Shown in pieces: positions 25,586 to 34,152 of a stretch of 57,043 bases of DNA. How positions within the stretch are numbered: position 1 is the stretch's first letter; each line of letters opens with the position of its first letter. Source of the DNA: Bacteroidales bacterium M8 (GTDB lineage: Bacteria; Bacteroidota; Bacteroidia; Bacteroidales; Muribaculaceae). The position numbers and the translations under genes were made by a program. The stretch covers positions 1 to 57,043 of the forward strand of contig LUJS01000049.1 of NCBI GenBank assembly GCA_001689495.1, given 5' to 3'. The notes under the pieces are model-generated. The model had not been told where the DNA came from. It did not search any database and saw only the letters and a list, made by a program, of their open reading frames with translations.

Positions 25586-26209
25586 ATGGTAGAGAGAAAA
25601 CTAACTGAAAAAGAGAGTCTCGAGGTCATAACCTCGATGATCGCCCGGACGAAACAGCGCTATATCGGCGATGGCAACATCCTGCTCATGTGGGGCTATC
25701 TCGTAACCGCCGTCACGATCCTTGTGTGGATCATGCTGGCCATAACCCGCCAAGAGGCTTGGAACTGGCTTTGGTTCGCCATCCCCGTCATCGGCATCCC
25801 CGCCACCATCGTCATGAGTCGGCGCCAAGAAACAAACCACGGCGTGAAGACCTACTCAGACAAGATTACCTCGCGTCTATGGACAATCTTCAGCCTTTCA
25901 GAAATTATTCTGTCACTCGTGTGTATTGGCTTTAATGTCATCGCCGGCATCAACTGCTGGAGCGCCATGCTTGCATACACGCTCATCACCGCCCCCGTTG
26001 CCGAGATAGCACAAGGACTCATTATCAAGGAGAACTCGCTGACTGCCGGTGGCGTCGTCGGTTTGGCTGCAGGCATCGTCACCATCTGTTGCATTGCAGG
26101 CGGGATAACTTTGGGCGCAAACTGGTTCATGCCTCTGTTCATCCTCTCGTTCGTAGCGATGATGGTAATTCCCGGCCACATCCTCAATCATAAGGTTTCC
26201 AACAGATGA
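25586..26209 (+). CDS. Membrane protein with five to six helices
   Basis: A 207-aa integral membrane protein of unknown function. A charged N-terminal stretch (MVERKLTEKESLEVITSMIARTKQRY) precedes hydrophobic segments at about 32-52, 60-78, 100-122, 125-147, 152-175 and 178-198. It overlaps the following winged-helix gene by ATGA. Such pairs are common in Bacteroidota, where a small regulator and a membrane protein share an operon; what it senses or moves is not known. Confidence 0.8.
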   Translation: MVERKLTEKESLEVITSMIARTKQRYIGDGNILLMWGYLVTAVTILVWIMLAITRQEAWNWLWFAIPVIGIPATIVMSRRQETNHGVKTYSDKITSRLWTIFSLSEIILSLVCIGFNVIAGINCWSAMLAYTLITAPVAEIAQGLIIKENSLTAGGVVGLAAGIVTICCIAGGITLGANWFMPLFILSFVAMMVIPGHILNHKVSNR

Positions 26210-26487
26210 GAGAACTGAATCCGCTTCTACATTCGCAACTCCGGCTTGCCATAATCTCCATCCTCATGAGCGTGGAGGAAGCTGATTTTGTTTATCTCAA
26301 AGAGAAAACCGAATCGACAGCCGGAAACCTTAGTGTCCAGCTCGACAAGCTCTCTGCAGCGGGCTACATATCAGTCGAAAAAGGTATGTCCGGCAAACGT
26401 CCGCGGACGGTATGTTCGATAACACCAGCCGGACGCGACGCCTTTGAGGAATATGTCGAGACATTGAAACTTTACCTGCATCTCTAA
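26206..26487 (+). CDS. Small winged-helix DNA-binding regulator
   Basis: A 93-aa protein that is almost entirely one winged-helix domain (HTH_34/PF13601-like). The first helix contains LHSQLRLAIISILMS, the recognition helix is near LSVQLDKLSAAGYI, and the wing is KRPRTVCSITPAGRDAF. It has no ligand-binding domain, so it may act as a simple dimeric repressor or respond to its membrane partner. It is encoded after the membrane protein with an ATGA overlap. Autoregulation through the two palindromes upstream is likely but inferred. Confidence 0.88.
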   Translation: MRELNPLLHSQLRLAIISILMSVEEADFVYLKEKTESTAGNLSVQLDKLSAAGYISVEKGMSGKRPRTVCSITPAGRDAFEEYVETLKLYLHL

Positions 26488-26514
26488 GCCACCCCGACCG
26501 GGTGGAAATACCTC

Positions 26515-26568
26515 AAAAAAATAGGTTTGGTCCGGCGACAGACCTCATGATCTGACCGGACCAAACCT
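26515..26568 (-). terminator. Terminator between convergent operons
   Basis: The 13-bp outer stem 26523-26535 pairs with 26556-26568, with a further CAGA/TCTG stem inside. On the minus strand it is followed by ATTTTTTT (26521-26514), so it best serves the FAD-dependent enzyme gene. It could also stop the plus-strand regulator operon. Confidence 0.8.
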
Positions 26569-26591
26569 AATAGTTTATGCGGATTTACCTG

Positions 26592-28172
26592 TTATTTCTT
26601 CTTGAGATACTCTGCGACGGCGTCGGCGATGCGGTCGCCGTCTATGGCGGCAGAGACGATGCCTCCGGCATAGCCGGCACCTTCGCCGCATGGGAACAAT
26701 CCGCCGACGCGGATGTGGGCCAGTGTCTCGGGATCGCGCGGAACTCGCACGGGCGATGACGTGCGTGTTTCGGCTCCGATCAGCGTGGCTTCGGGGGTGA
26801 GGAATCCCTTGTTCTTGCGGTCAAATTCCTTGAAACCCTCCTGCAGCCTGCGGGCAATCCCCTTTGGCAAGAGCCTGTCTATGCGGGCCGGATGTATGCC
26901 GGGGGGATATGAGGTCGTGGGCAGGTCGGCCGACGGGCGCGAGTTGACGAAGTCAGTCATTCGCTGCGCGGGTGCGTTCTGCGTATGTCCTGCCTCGTCC
27001 CAGAAGGCGCGCTCTATGCGCTCCTGAAAGTGCATCATCTTCAGTATCCTGCCCTCCTCGTCCTCGCCATCGGGTACATCCTCGGGGAGTATCTCGACGA
27101 CCATGCCCGAGTTGGCCCAGCGGGTATTGCGACCCGAGGGCGACATGCCGTTGACCACAAGCTGACCGTCGGCACTTGCCGCGGGTATGATGAATCCGCC
27201 CGGACACATGCAGAACGAGTAGACGCCGCGACCGTCGACGCGGGTAAGCATGGTGTATTCGGCAGCCGGCAGATACTTGCCGCGACCATCCTTCGAATGA
27301 TAGCGCAGCCTGTCTATGAGCTGCTGGGGATGTTCGAGCCTGACACCGATAGCAAGCCCCTTGGGCTCCATCTCTATCTTGCGCTGCAGCAGCATGCGAT
27401 AGACATCGCGGGCCGAGTGGCCGGTGGCGAGGATGACAGGTCCGTCAATACGTTCTCCGGCCAATGTCATCACGCCCGTCACGTCTCCGTTGTCATTGAC
27501 AAGCAGGTCTGTGACACGGGTACCGAAACGCACCTCGCCGCCGCAACGGTTGATGGTCTCGCGCATGGACTTGATCACTCTGGGCAGCTTGTCCGTGCCG
27601 ATGTGCGGATGAGCGTCAATCAGAATATCCTCGGGAGCGCCGTGCGATGCGAGGACGTGCAGAATCTTGTCGACCGATCCACGCTTCTTTGAGCGCGTAT
27701 AGAGCTTGCCGTCAGAGAACGCGCCTGCGCCACCCTCGCCGAAACAGTAGTTTGAATCGGGGTCAACGACATTCTCCCTCGAGATGCGGGCCATGTCGAC
27801 GCGACGCGAATCGACATCCTTGCCACGCTCGAGCACGATAGGGCGTATGCCGAGCTCTATCAGTCGCAGGGCGGCAAAGAGTCCGGCGGGGCCGGCACCG
27901 ACCACCACCGCCTCGGGAGCCCCCGACGGTAGGGTCGCATAGACAGGCGAATGTATCTCGGGCCCTGTCGAGTCGGGCTCCTCGTCAATCCACACATCTA
28001 CCGTGAGGTTGACCATCACACGACGCTGGCGGGCGTCGATCGAGCGTCTGGTTATGCGTATGTGCTTTATTCTGTTTACGTCGATACCGAGCTGCGTCGA
28101 CACGGCCATGCGGAGCACGAGATCCTCGGCAGCGGTGTGCGGATCGACGCGGAGGTCTAATTTTTCTTGCAT
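26592..28172 (-). CDS. FAD-dependent dehydrogenase-like protein (COG2509)
   Basis: A 526-aa flavoprotein. Residues 1-80 form a small alpha/beta N-terminal domain. The Rossmann FAD motif is VVVGAGPAGLFAALRL near 88, followed by NYCFGEGGAGAFSDGKLYT near 142 and VILATGHSARDVYRML near 245. The C-terminal FAD contact is GLFPCGEGAGYAGGIVSAAIDGDRIA. This conserved family is widespread in anaerobes, but its substrate is not established. It lies 9 bp after the MATE gene and probably shares its transcript. Confidence 0.9.
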   Translation of the reverse strand: MQEKLDLRVDPHTAAEDLVLRMAVSTQLGIDVNRIKHIRITRRSIDARQRRVMVNLTVDVWIDEEPDSTGPEIHSPVYATLPSGAPEAVVVGAGPAGLFAALRLIELGIRPIVLERGKDVDSRRVDMARISRENVVDPDSNYCFGEGGAGAFSDGKLYTRSKKRGSVDKILHVLASHGAPEDILIDAHPHIGTDKLPRVIKSMRETINRCGGEVRFGTRVTDLLVNDNGDVTGVMTLAGERIDGPVILATGHSARDVYRMLLQRKIEMEPKGLAIGVRLEHPQQLIDRLRYHSKDGRGKYLPAAEYTMLTRVDGRGVYSFCMCPGGFIIPAASADGQLVVNGMSPSGRNTRWANSGMVVEILPEDVPDGEDEEGRILKMMHFQERIERAFWDEAGHTQNAPAQRMTDFVNSRPSADLPTTSYPPGIHPARIDRLLPKGIARRLQEGFKEFDRKNKGFLTPEATLIGAETRTSSPVRVPRDPETLAHIRVGGLFPCGEGAGYAGGIVSAAIDGDRIADAVAEYLKKK

Positions 28173-28181
28173 CTGTCTTGG

Positions 28182-29591
28182 TTATTTTTCATTTAGTCCC
28201 GCCGGGATATAACCGGCCTGTATCTCCATCCTGCGCATCACATGGCGCATCCACCATATCATGGTGACGAGTGCCACGACAAATGCGAGAATATCCGAAG
28301 CCGCCATGGATGCCCATACGCCGTCGATGCCCCAGAAGCGCGGGAACACCAGAAGGAACGGCAACAGGAACAGGAGCTGTCGGGTGAGCGAGAGGAATAT
28401 CGAGAGCTTGGGCTTGCCGACGCTCTGGAAGAAGTTCTGTATCACGATCTGGGCACCGACCACGGGATAGCAGATGAAATAGATCCTGAATCCGTCGCGG
28501 GCGATGCGTATGAGGGTCTCGTCGGTGGTGAACAACCGGCTCACCTCGTCGGGGAATGCCTCGCTGAATATCCATCCTGCACTCGTAATGGCGACGCCGA
28601 GCCAGATGCCCGAGCGCAGCGTGCGCTTGACGCGGTCGAAACGCCCAGCGCCGATGTTATAGCCGAGAATGGGCTGCATGCCCTGAGTGATGCCGAAGAC
28701 AATCATCACGAAAAACATCGTGGTGCGGTTGAGTATGCCGTGGGCACCGACACAGAGGTTGCCCTCGTCGCCGCCATAGTCGAGTAGCGCCCTGTTGAGG
28801 AAGATGACCACCACGCAGGCGCACACGTTCATCAGGAACGGCGACATGCCGATGGCGTAGATGCGCTTGACAATGGCCAATTTGAGCCAGCTGTTGCCTC
28901 GCTTGAAATGTATCGAGCTGTTGCGCGACAGAAAGTGCGACAGCACCCACACGCACGCGGTGAACTGGCCGAATACGGTGGCCCATGCGGCACCCTCGAT
29001 GCCCCACTCGAGCTTGAATATGAATATCGGGGCACAGACAAGGTTGACGGCCACCGATATGAGGGCCGAGATCATTGCCTTCTTGGGATAGCCCGTGGCT
29101 CGCATCAGGTTGTTGAGACCGATGAACACGAAGCCGAGGGGCGTGCCCCAGAGTATGACGCGCATGAACTCGCGCGCGTATGGTATGGTGGCGTCCGTGG
29201 CGCCGAAGAAATAGAGTATCGGGTCGAGGAACAGCAACGTGAGTCCGCCGAACACGAAGGCATGTATCAGACAGAGCGTAAAGACGTTGTTGACGACATC
29301 GGTGGCGCGCTCAAAGTTTCTCTGTCCCAGAAAGATTGAGCTGATGGTCGCGCCGCCCGCCGCAATCATCATGCAGAATGCAGCAACGAGGTTCATCAGC
29401 GGGAAGGTGATGGCGAGTCCGGCGATGGCCATGGGGCCCACTCCGCGCCCGATGAATATCGAGTCGATGATGTTGTACAACGAAGTGGCCACACTCGCTA
29501 TGATGGCGGGAATGGAATATTGGGCCAGAAGCTTGCCTATTGACTTGCTGCCGAGATCCTCGGTCGATGTGCTTGACGTGACTTTAGCCAT
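28182..29591 (-). CDS. MATE-family efflux transporter
   Basis: A 469-aa inner membrane antiporter with about 12 transmembrane helices in two halves. Family features include SIPAIIASVATSLYNIIDSIFIGRGVG near 30-55 and IVFGITQGMQPILGYNIGAGRFDRVKRTL near 280-310. It belongs to the DinF/NorM-type branch common in Bacteroidales and probably exports cationic compounds using Na+ or H+. Substrate is unknown. The FAD-dependent enzyme gene follows after 9 bp. Confidence 0.95.
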   Translation of the reverse strand: MAKVTSSTSTEDLGSKSIGKLLAQYSIPAIIASVATSLYNIIDSIFIGRGVGPMAIAGLAITFPLMNLVAAFCMMIAAGGATISSIFLGQRNFERATDVVNNVFTLCLIHAFVFGGLTLLFLDPILYFFGATDATIPYAREFMRVILWGTPLGFVFIGLNNLMRATGYPKKAMISALISVAVNLVCAPIFIFKLEWGIEGAAWATVFGQFTACVWVLSHFLSRNSSIHFKRGNSWLKLAIVKRIYAIGMSPFLMNVCACVVVIFLNRALLDYGGDEGNLCVGAHGILNRTTMFFVMIVFGITQGMQPILGYNIGAGRFDRVKRTLRSGIWLGVAITSAGWIFSEAFPDEVSRLFTTDETLIRIARDGFRIYFICYPVVGAQIVIQNFFQSVGKPKLSIFLSLTRQLLFLLPFLLVFPRFWGIDGVWASMAASDILAFVVALVTMIWWMRHVMRRMEIQAGYIPAGLNEK

Positions 29592-29618
29592 AGTTGAATC
29601 TGTGATGTGCGGATGTCA

Positions 29619-29639
29619 CGGGAGGTCGGACACCTCCCG
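29619..29639. repeat. Hairpin between the RluA-family and MATE genes
   Basis: CGGGAGGT (29619-29626) pairs with ACCTCCCG (29632-29639) around a 5-nt loop. It could end lon-operon transcripts on the minus strand, but no T run follows on that side, so its role is uncertain. Confidence 0.5.
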
Positions 29640-29687
29640 GAAAAAGACTCCTCTAATATATAATAATGTGGCTCAAGGCCGAAATGT

Positions 29688-30737
29688 TCAGGCCATCCTC
29701 TCGCGCCACATCTCGATCAGGCGCTCCATGTCGGCAGGGAGCGGGGCGGTGAAGAACATCTCCTCGCCCGTCACCGGGTGGACGAATCCGAGCGTGCGGG
29801 CGTGAAGGGCCTGACGAGGGCATGCCTCCATGCAGTCGCGGATGAACTTCTGATAGGCTCCCGAGCGCTCGCCGCGGAGTATCTTGTCGCCGCCATAGCG
29901 CGCGTCGCAGAACAGCGGATGGCCCGTATGGGTCATGTGCACACGTATCTGGTGCGTGCGTCCGGTCTCGAGCACGCATTTCACGAGGGCCGTGTGCGTG
30001 AAGTCCTCGAGGGTCTCGTAGTGCGTCACCGCATGCTTGCCGTTGGGATCGTCCGAGGGGAGAACGGCCATCTTGAGCCGGTCGCGCGGGTCGCGTCCTA
30101 TATTGCCCTCTATCCGTCCCGCTTTGGGATCGGGCAGACCCCAGACAAGGGCGACATATTCGCGCTTGGTCGTCTTGTTGAAAAACTGTCTGCCGAGGTG
30201 GGTCTTGGCATCGGGCGTCTTGGCCACGACGAGCAGGCCGGAGGTATCCTTGTCGATGCGGTGGACGAGGCCGAGGCGCGGGTCGGTGACGTCATAGTCG
30301 GGATTGTCCCTGAAATGCCACGCCAGAGCGTTGACCAGCGTCCCGCTGTAATTACCGTGTCCCGGGTGCACCACCAGTCCGGCGGGCTTGTTGACCACGA
30401 GCACCGTGTCGTCCTCATAGACGATGTCAAGGGGTATATCCTCGGCTATGATCTCGAACTCATAGCGGGGACGGTCCATGACAATCTGAATCAGGTCCAG
30501 CGGCTTGACCCTGTAGTTAGACTTGACCGGCTTGCCGTTTACCAGAATGCACCCCGCGTCGGCAGCCTGCTGGATGCGGTTGCGCGACGAGTGCTCGAGG
30601 CGGGTCACGAGAAACTTGTCGACACGGAGCAACTGCTGCCCCTTGTCGGCCACGAATCGGAAATGCTCGTACATTCCCTGCGGGTCCTCGCTCTCCGAGG
30701 TCTCGGCGTCAAGTATGTCTTCGTCCTCTGCCATCAT
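29688..30737 (-). CDS. RluA-family 23S rRNA pseudouridine synthase (RluD-like)
   Basis: A 349-aa enzyme with an acidic N-terminal extension (about 1-35), an S4 RNA-binding domain (LRVDKFLVTRLEHSSRNRIQ) and the catalytic domain. The catalytic aspartate is in GLVHRIDKDTSGLLVV near 165, and the late motif RTHQIRVHMTHTGHPLFCD is intact. It likely modifies 23S rRNA helix 69 like RluD, though the exact site is inferred. The start codons ATGATG overlap the stop of the PASTA gene. Confidence 0.94.
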   Translation of the reverse strand: MMAEDEDILDAETSESEDPQGMYEHFRFVADKGQQLLRVDKFLVTRLEHSSRNRIQQAADAGCILVNGKPVKSNYRVKPLDLIQIVMDRPRYEFEIIAEDIPLDIVYEDDTVLVVNKPAGLVVHPGHGNYSGTLVNALAWHFRDNPDYDVTDPRLGLVHRIDKDTSGLLVVAKTPDAKTHLGRQFFNKTTKREYVALVWGLPDPKAGRIEGNIGRDPRDRLKMAVLPSDDPNGKHAVTHYETLEDFTHTALVKCVLETGRTHQIRVHMTHTGHPLFCDARYGGDKILRGERSGAYQKFIRDCMEACPRQALHARTLGFVHPVTGEEMFFTAPLPADMERLIEMWRERMA

Positions 30738-31333
30738 TCAAAAAGGTCAAGATGATCGGTTTCGACGACAGCCTCGGTGTCGGCGGCCAGCGAGTCGGTC
30801 TCGATGAACTCGGGCATCCCCTCGCCCACCTCAAGCTCGATCGAGGCATTGACGGGCACGCGGGCGCCGGGCATGAGGCGGGCACCCTTGTAGCGCACTC
30901 CGACCACGAGGTCCTTGAAGTCGCTGGGCACCCTGCGCTCGACGATGTTGACAATGTCGAGGCCCTCGAGTATCGAGCGTGCCTGACGCAGCGAAATATC
31001 AGTCAGCGCGGGCAGCGTGACCATCTTGGGCGAGAATGCATTGATGGTCAGGAAGACCTCGCGACCCTCCTTGACGACCGTGCCGGCCTTGGGGTTCTGT
31101 TCTATCACGGTGCCCGGGGCGGTGCGGTTGTCATAGACCGAGTCGGACACGATGCCGACGAGACCCTGCTGCGACAGAGAGCCGACAGCCTTGTCGAACG
31201 GCATGGAGCGCACCGACGGCACGGAGATAGTATCGCCGTGGCGGGTCCAGTAGCCCAGCCATACCATGGACAGCCAGAGTATCACGAATCCGGCCACAGC
31301 CATCAGCAGCAGATTGAGGAGCAGTTTCTTCAT
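30734..31333 (-). CDS. PASTA-domain membrane protein
   Basis: A 199-aa protein with one N-terminal transmembrane helix (about 5-27) followed by periplasmic PASTA repeats (VPSVRSMPFDKAVGSLSQQGL, then VTLPALTDISLRQARSILEGL, each ending in a G-x-V-x-x-Q/Y pattern). In other bacteria PASTA repeats bind peptidoglycan or penicillin-binding proteins. Here no kinase or transpeptidase domain is attached. It lies between lon and the RluA-family gene and overlaps both by ATGA. Confidence 0.9.
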   Translation of the reverse strand: MKKLLLNLLLMAVAGFVILWLSMVWLGYWTRHGDTISVPSVRSMPFDKAVGSLSQQGLVGIVSDSVYDNRTAPGTVIEQNPKAGTVVKEGREVFLTINAFSPKMVTLPALTDISLRQARSILEGLDIVNIVERRVPSDFKDLVVGVRYKGARLMPGARVPVNASIELEVGEGMPEFIETDSLAADTEAVVETDHLDLFE

Positions 31334-33714
31334 TTTTCGAGTGCTATTTCAAACACGTCGTCAATCGTCCTGACATAGTGGAACTCAACCCCCTCGAGAT
31401 AGATGGGGCGTATGTCCTCTATGTCTTTGCGGTTGTCGGCGCAAAGTATTATATCAGTGATTCCGGCACGCTTGGCCGCAAGAATCTTTTCCTTGATGCC
31501 GCCAACGGGCAGCACCTTGCCGCGCAGCGTTATCTCGCCTGTCATGGCCAGACGGGGCTTGACGGGGATGCCGGTCATGGCCGACAGAATCGAGGTGCAC
31601 ATGGTGATGCCCGCCGACGGTCCGTCCTTGGGGATGGCCCCCTCGGGCACATGTATGTGCAGTTGGCGCGTGTCAAACCATTCGGGCTCGATGCCATAGC
31701 GCGAGGCGCGTGCGCGAACAACCTGAGTGGCAATGACGGCAGATTCCTTCATGACATCGCCAAGATTGCCCGTCAGGGTGAGTTTCTCGCCCTTGCCCTG
31801 AGTGAACGCGCTCTCGATGAACAGTATCTCGCCGCCCACCGAGGTCCACGCCAGACCCACGGCGACGCCGGGTATCTCGGTCACCTCATAGCGCTCGGGG
31901 GTATATCTCTCCACGCCGAGGTATTCGCGCAGCGCATCGGGTGTGACGGTCTGCGAGAATTCCTGCCCGCGCATCTTGCGCAGTATTATCTGACGCACCA
32001 CTTTGGCTATCTTCTTCTCCAGCTGGCGCACGCCGCTCTCGCTTGTGTATCCCTCGACCATCCTTACGATAGTCTCGGGCGCGAAATCGAAATAATCGGG
32101 CTCGAAACCGTTTTCGACGGCAACGCGGGGCACGAGGTGACGCCTTGCTATCTCGACCTTCTCCTCGAGCAGATAGCCCGAGATGTCGATTATCTCCATG
32201 CGGTCGAGCAGCGGCTGGGGAATGGTCGAGAGCGTGTTTGCAGTGGCAATGAACAGCACGTGCGACAGGTCATAGTCGACATCGACATAGTTGTCGTGAA
32301 AGTGCGAGTTCTGCTCGGGGTCAAGCACCTCGAGCAGGGCCGACGAGGGGTCACCCTTGTAGTCGCTGCCGGTCTTGTCTATCTCGTCGAGCAACAGCAC
32401 GGGGTTCGACGACCCGGCACGGCGTATGGCGTCGATGATGCGTCCGGGCATGGCACCGATATACGTGCGGCGGTGTCCGCGTATCTCGGCCTCGTCATGC
32501 AGGCCACCGAGCGACACGCGCTGATATGGCCTGCCGAGCGAGCGGGCTATGGACTGACCCAGCGACGTCTTGCCCACGCCGGGAGCGCCGACGAGGCAGA
32601 TGATGGGCGAGCGTCCGCCGGGATTGTTCATCATCACGGCCAACTGCTCGAGTATGCGCTCCTTGACCTTCTCGAGGCCGTAGTGCTCGGAGTTGAGCAC
32701 CTCCTCGGCCTTGACGAAATCCTCGTTGAGCGCCGTCTCCTTGCCCCACGGCAGGTCTGTTAGCACCTGCAAGTAGGAATACTGGACCGAATAGTCGGGC
32801 GACTGCGGATTGAGCCGGCGCAGTTTCTCGACCTCCTTGTCGAATCTCTTGCGCACCTCGTCGGGGAATGCGATGCCGGCGGCCTTGGACTGAAACATGG
32901 CGCAGTCATCCTCGTCGCCGAAGAGCTCGTCGCGCAGGGTCTCGAACTGCTGGTGCAACAGCATGTTGCGCTGCTGCTCGTCCATGTTGCGGCGTGTCTT
33001 GCGCTGAATCTCGGCCTTGAGCTCGGCCATCTGCTCGTTCTGGGCCAGCAGCGAGAGCAGATACATGGCCCTGTCCTTGATTCTGGCCTTCTTGAGCATC
33101 TCCATCTTGTCCTTGACGGAGAATGCCGAGTGCGTGGCTATGAGATTGACCAGCATCACGGGGGTCGGGACATTCTCGATGTTGAACATCAGGTCAGAGA
33201 GCTTGTCCTGTTCCTGACGCAATATGTTGAGCGTTATGTCACGAATCTCGGTGGCCATCACGGCAAATTCCTTGTCGGTGGGGCGCGGATTCGCCTCCCT
33301 CACCGTCCTCACGGACACGCTCAGGGCTCCGGGTATGGTCTTGCCCATGCCCTCGCCCGTGATTGCGACCTTGCCGCGGGCCGATATTATGGCGGTCTTG
33401 GTTCCGTCGGGCAGTTCGAGCGTCTTGACCACATCGGCTATGACGCCGTATTTGTGAAGTGACGATGCAGTCGGATTATCCTCCGACGAGTCCGTCTGGC
33501 AGAAAATACCCACGGGTATCCCCTTCTCGGATGCGGTCGTGGCCGTGGCCACCGTAGATTCCCGCCCCATGGTTATGGGGAAAGTGACCCCGGGGAAGAG
33601 CACGAGATCGCGCATCGGAATCACCGGAAGGTCTGTCAGATCAGGCTCTTGCGGCTCTCCGCCGCGTTTAAGTTCAAACTGTCCTATCGAGACTATCTTG
33701 GTTTCTTCTTTCAT
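31330..33714 (-). CDS. lon: Lon ATP-dependent protease
   Basis: A 794-aa cytosolic AAA+ protease that degrades damaged and regulatory proteins. The N-terminal LAN substrate domain begins with LPVIPMRDLVLFPGV. Walker A is GAPGVGKTS and Walker B VLLLDEIDK. The Ser-Lys dyad is S700 (KDGPSAG) and K743 (GGIKEK). The ATG at 33714 (MKEETKIVS) is the start. An upstream in-frame codon at 33744 overlaps the -7 element of the promoter and would lie outside the transcript. The PASTA gene follows with an ATGA overlap, forming lon-PASTA-rluA-type. Confidence 0.98.
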   Translation of the reverse strand: MKEETKIVSIGQFELKRGGEPQEPDLTDLPVIPMRDLVLFPGVTFPITMGRESTVATATTASEKGIPVGIFCQTDSSEDNPTASSLHKYGVIADVVKTLELPDGTKTAIISARGKVAITGEGMGKTIPGALSVSVRTVREANPRPTDKEFAVMATEIRDITLNILRQEQDKLSDLMFNIENVPTPVMLVNLIATHSAFSVKDKMEMLKKARIKDRAMYLLSLLAQNEQMAELKAEIQRKTRRNMDEQQRNMLLHQQFETLRDELFGDEDDCAMFQSKAAGIAFPDEVRKRFDKEVEKLRRLNPQSPDYSVQYSYLQVLTDLPWGKETALNEDFVKAEEVLNSEHYGLEKVKERILEQLAVMMNNPGGRSPIICLVGAPGVGKTSLGQSIARSLGRPYQRVSLGGLHDEAEIRGHRRTYIGAMPGRIIDAIRRAGSSNPVLLLDEIDKTGSDYKGDPSSALLEVLDPEQNSHFHDNYVDVDYDLSHVLFIATANTLSTIPQPLLDRMEIIDISGYLLEEKVEIARRHLVPRVAVENGFEPDYFDFAPETIVRMVEGYTSESGVRQLEKKIAKVVRQIILRKMRGQEFSQTVTPDALREYLGVERYTPERYEVTEIPGVAVGLAWTSVGGEILFIESAFTQGKGEKLTLTGNLGDVMKESAVIATQVVRARASRYGIEPEWFDTRQLHIHVPEGAIPKDGPSAGITMCTSILSAMTGIPVKPRLAMTGEITLRGKVLPVGGIKEKILAAKRAGITDIILCADNRKDIEDIRPIYLEGVEFHYVRTIDDVFEIALEK

Positions 33715-33732
33715 ACTCAGATTTTGCGACCC

Positions 33733-33763
33733 CAAAGTTAGCAATTTTTCGGCACATAGGCAA
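33733..33763 (-). promoter_or_regulatory. Promoter of lon
   Basis: On the minus strand TTG (33763-33761), exactly 20 bp, then TAACTTTG (33740-33733). The predicted transcript starts about ten bases before the chosen ATG. Confidence 0.85.
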
Positions 33764-33851
33764 TTTTCACGTCACCGTAAATAAGCAAGGCACGAAACAG
33801 GCTAAACAATATTTAAAACACCCGTGCAACATCATTGCACACCTACGGCAT

Positions 33852-33859
33852 TACCTTTG
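33852..33859 (+). promoter_or_regulatory. Probable promoter -7 element for the 80-aa protein gene
   Basis: TACCTTTG matches TAnnTTTG, 50 bp before the ATG. The TTG upstream is only 14 bp away, so the -33 element is unclear. Confidence 0.5.
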
Positions 33860-33909
33860 CGACATCATCAATAACCACAACCATTCTCTTAACTAAAATC
33901 TCTCACGCC

Positions 33910-34152
33910 ATGTTCATCATCTCGCCCCGCGTTGTCAACACCATCAACTCACTCCCCGTTGCAGACCGCGAACCCATCAGCCGCGCCCTGAGCCGCGAGT
34001 TCATTCTCGGCGAAGACCCCGAACAGACACTCACGCCCGTACAGTGCATGGTCTATGCCATGATACGCTTCTATGTCAATCAGGACACCGAGCGTGGCCT
34101 CGCCGGTGCCGCCTGCGACTCATTCAACCCATGCGGCAGGGCCCTCGGCTGA
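33910..34152 (+). CDS. Small conserved-looking protein of unknown function
   Basis: An 80-aa soluble protein with helical segments (VVNTINSLPVADREPISRALSREFI, then LTPVQCMVYAMIRFYVNQDTERGL) and two cysteines near the end (AACDSFNPCG). I do not recognise the family with certainty. The ATG at 33910 is preferred because the earlier in-frame codons lie close to or before the -7 element. Its last 33 bases overlap the tail of the opposite-strand glycosidase-like gene. Confidence 0.65.
   Translation: MFIISPRVVNTINSLPVADREPISRALSREFILGEDPEQTLTPVQCMVYAMIRFYVNQDTERGLAGAACDSFNPCGRALG

Noticed and set aside
31378..32763. Long plus-strand open frame of 461 codons
   Set aside because: It is antisense to lon with no recognisable domain.
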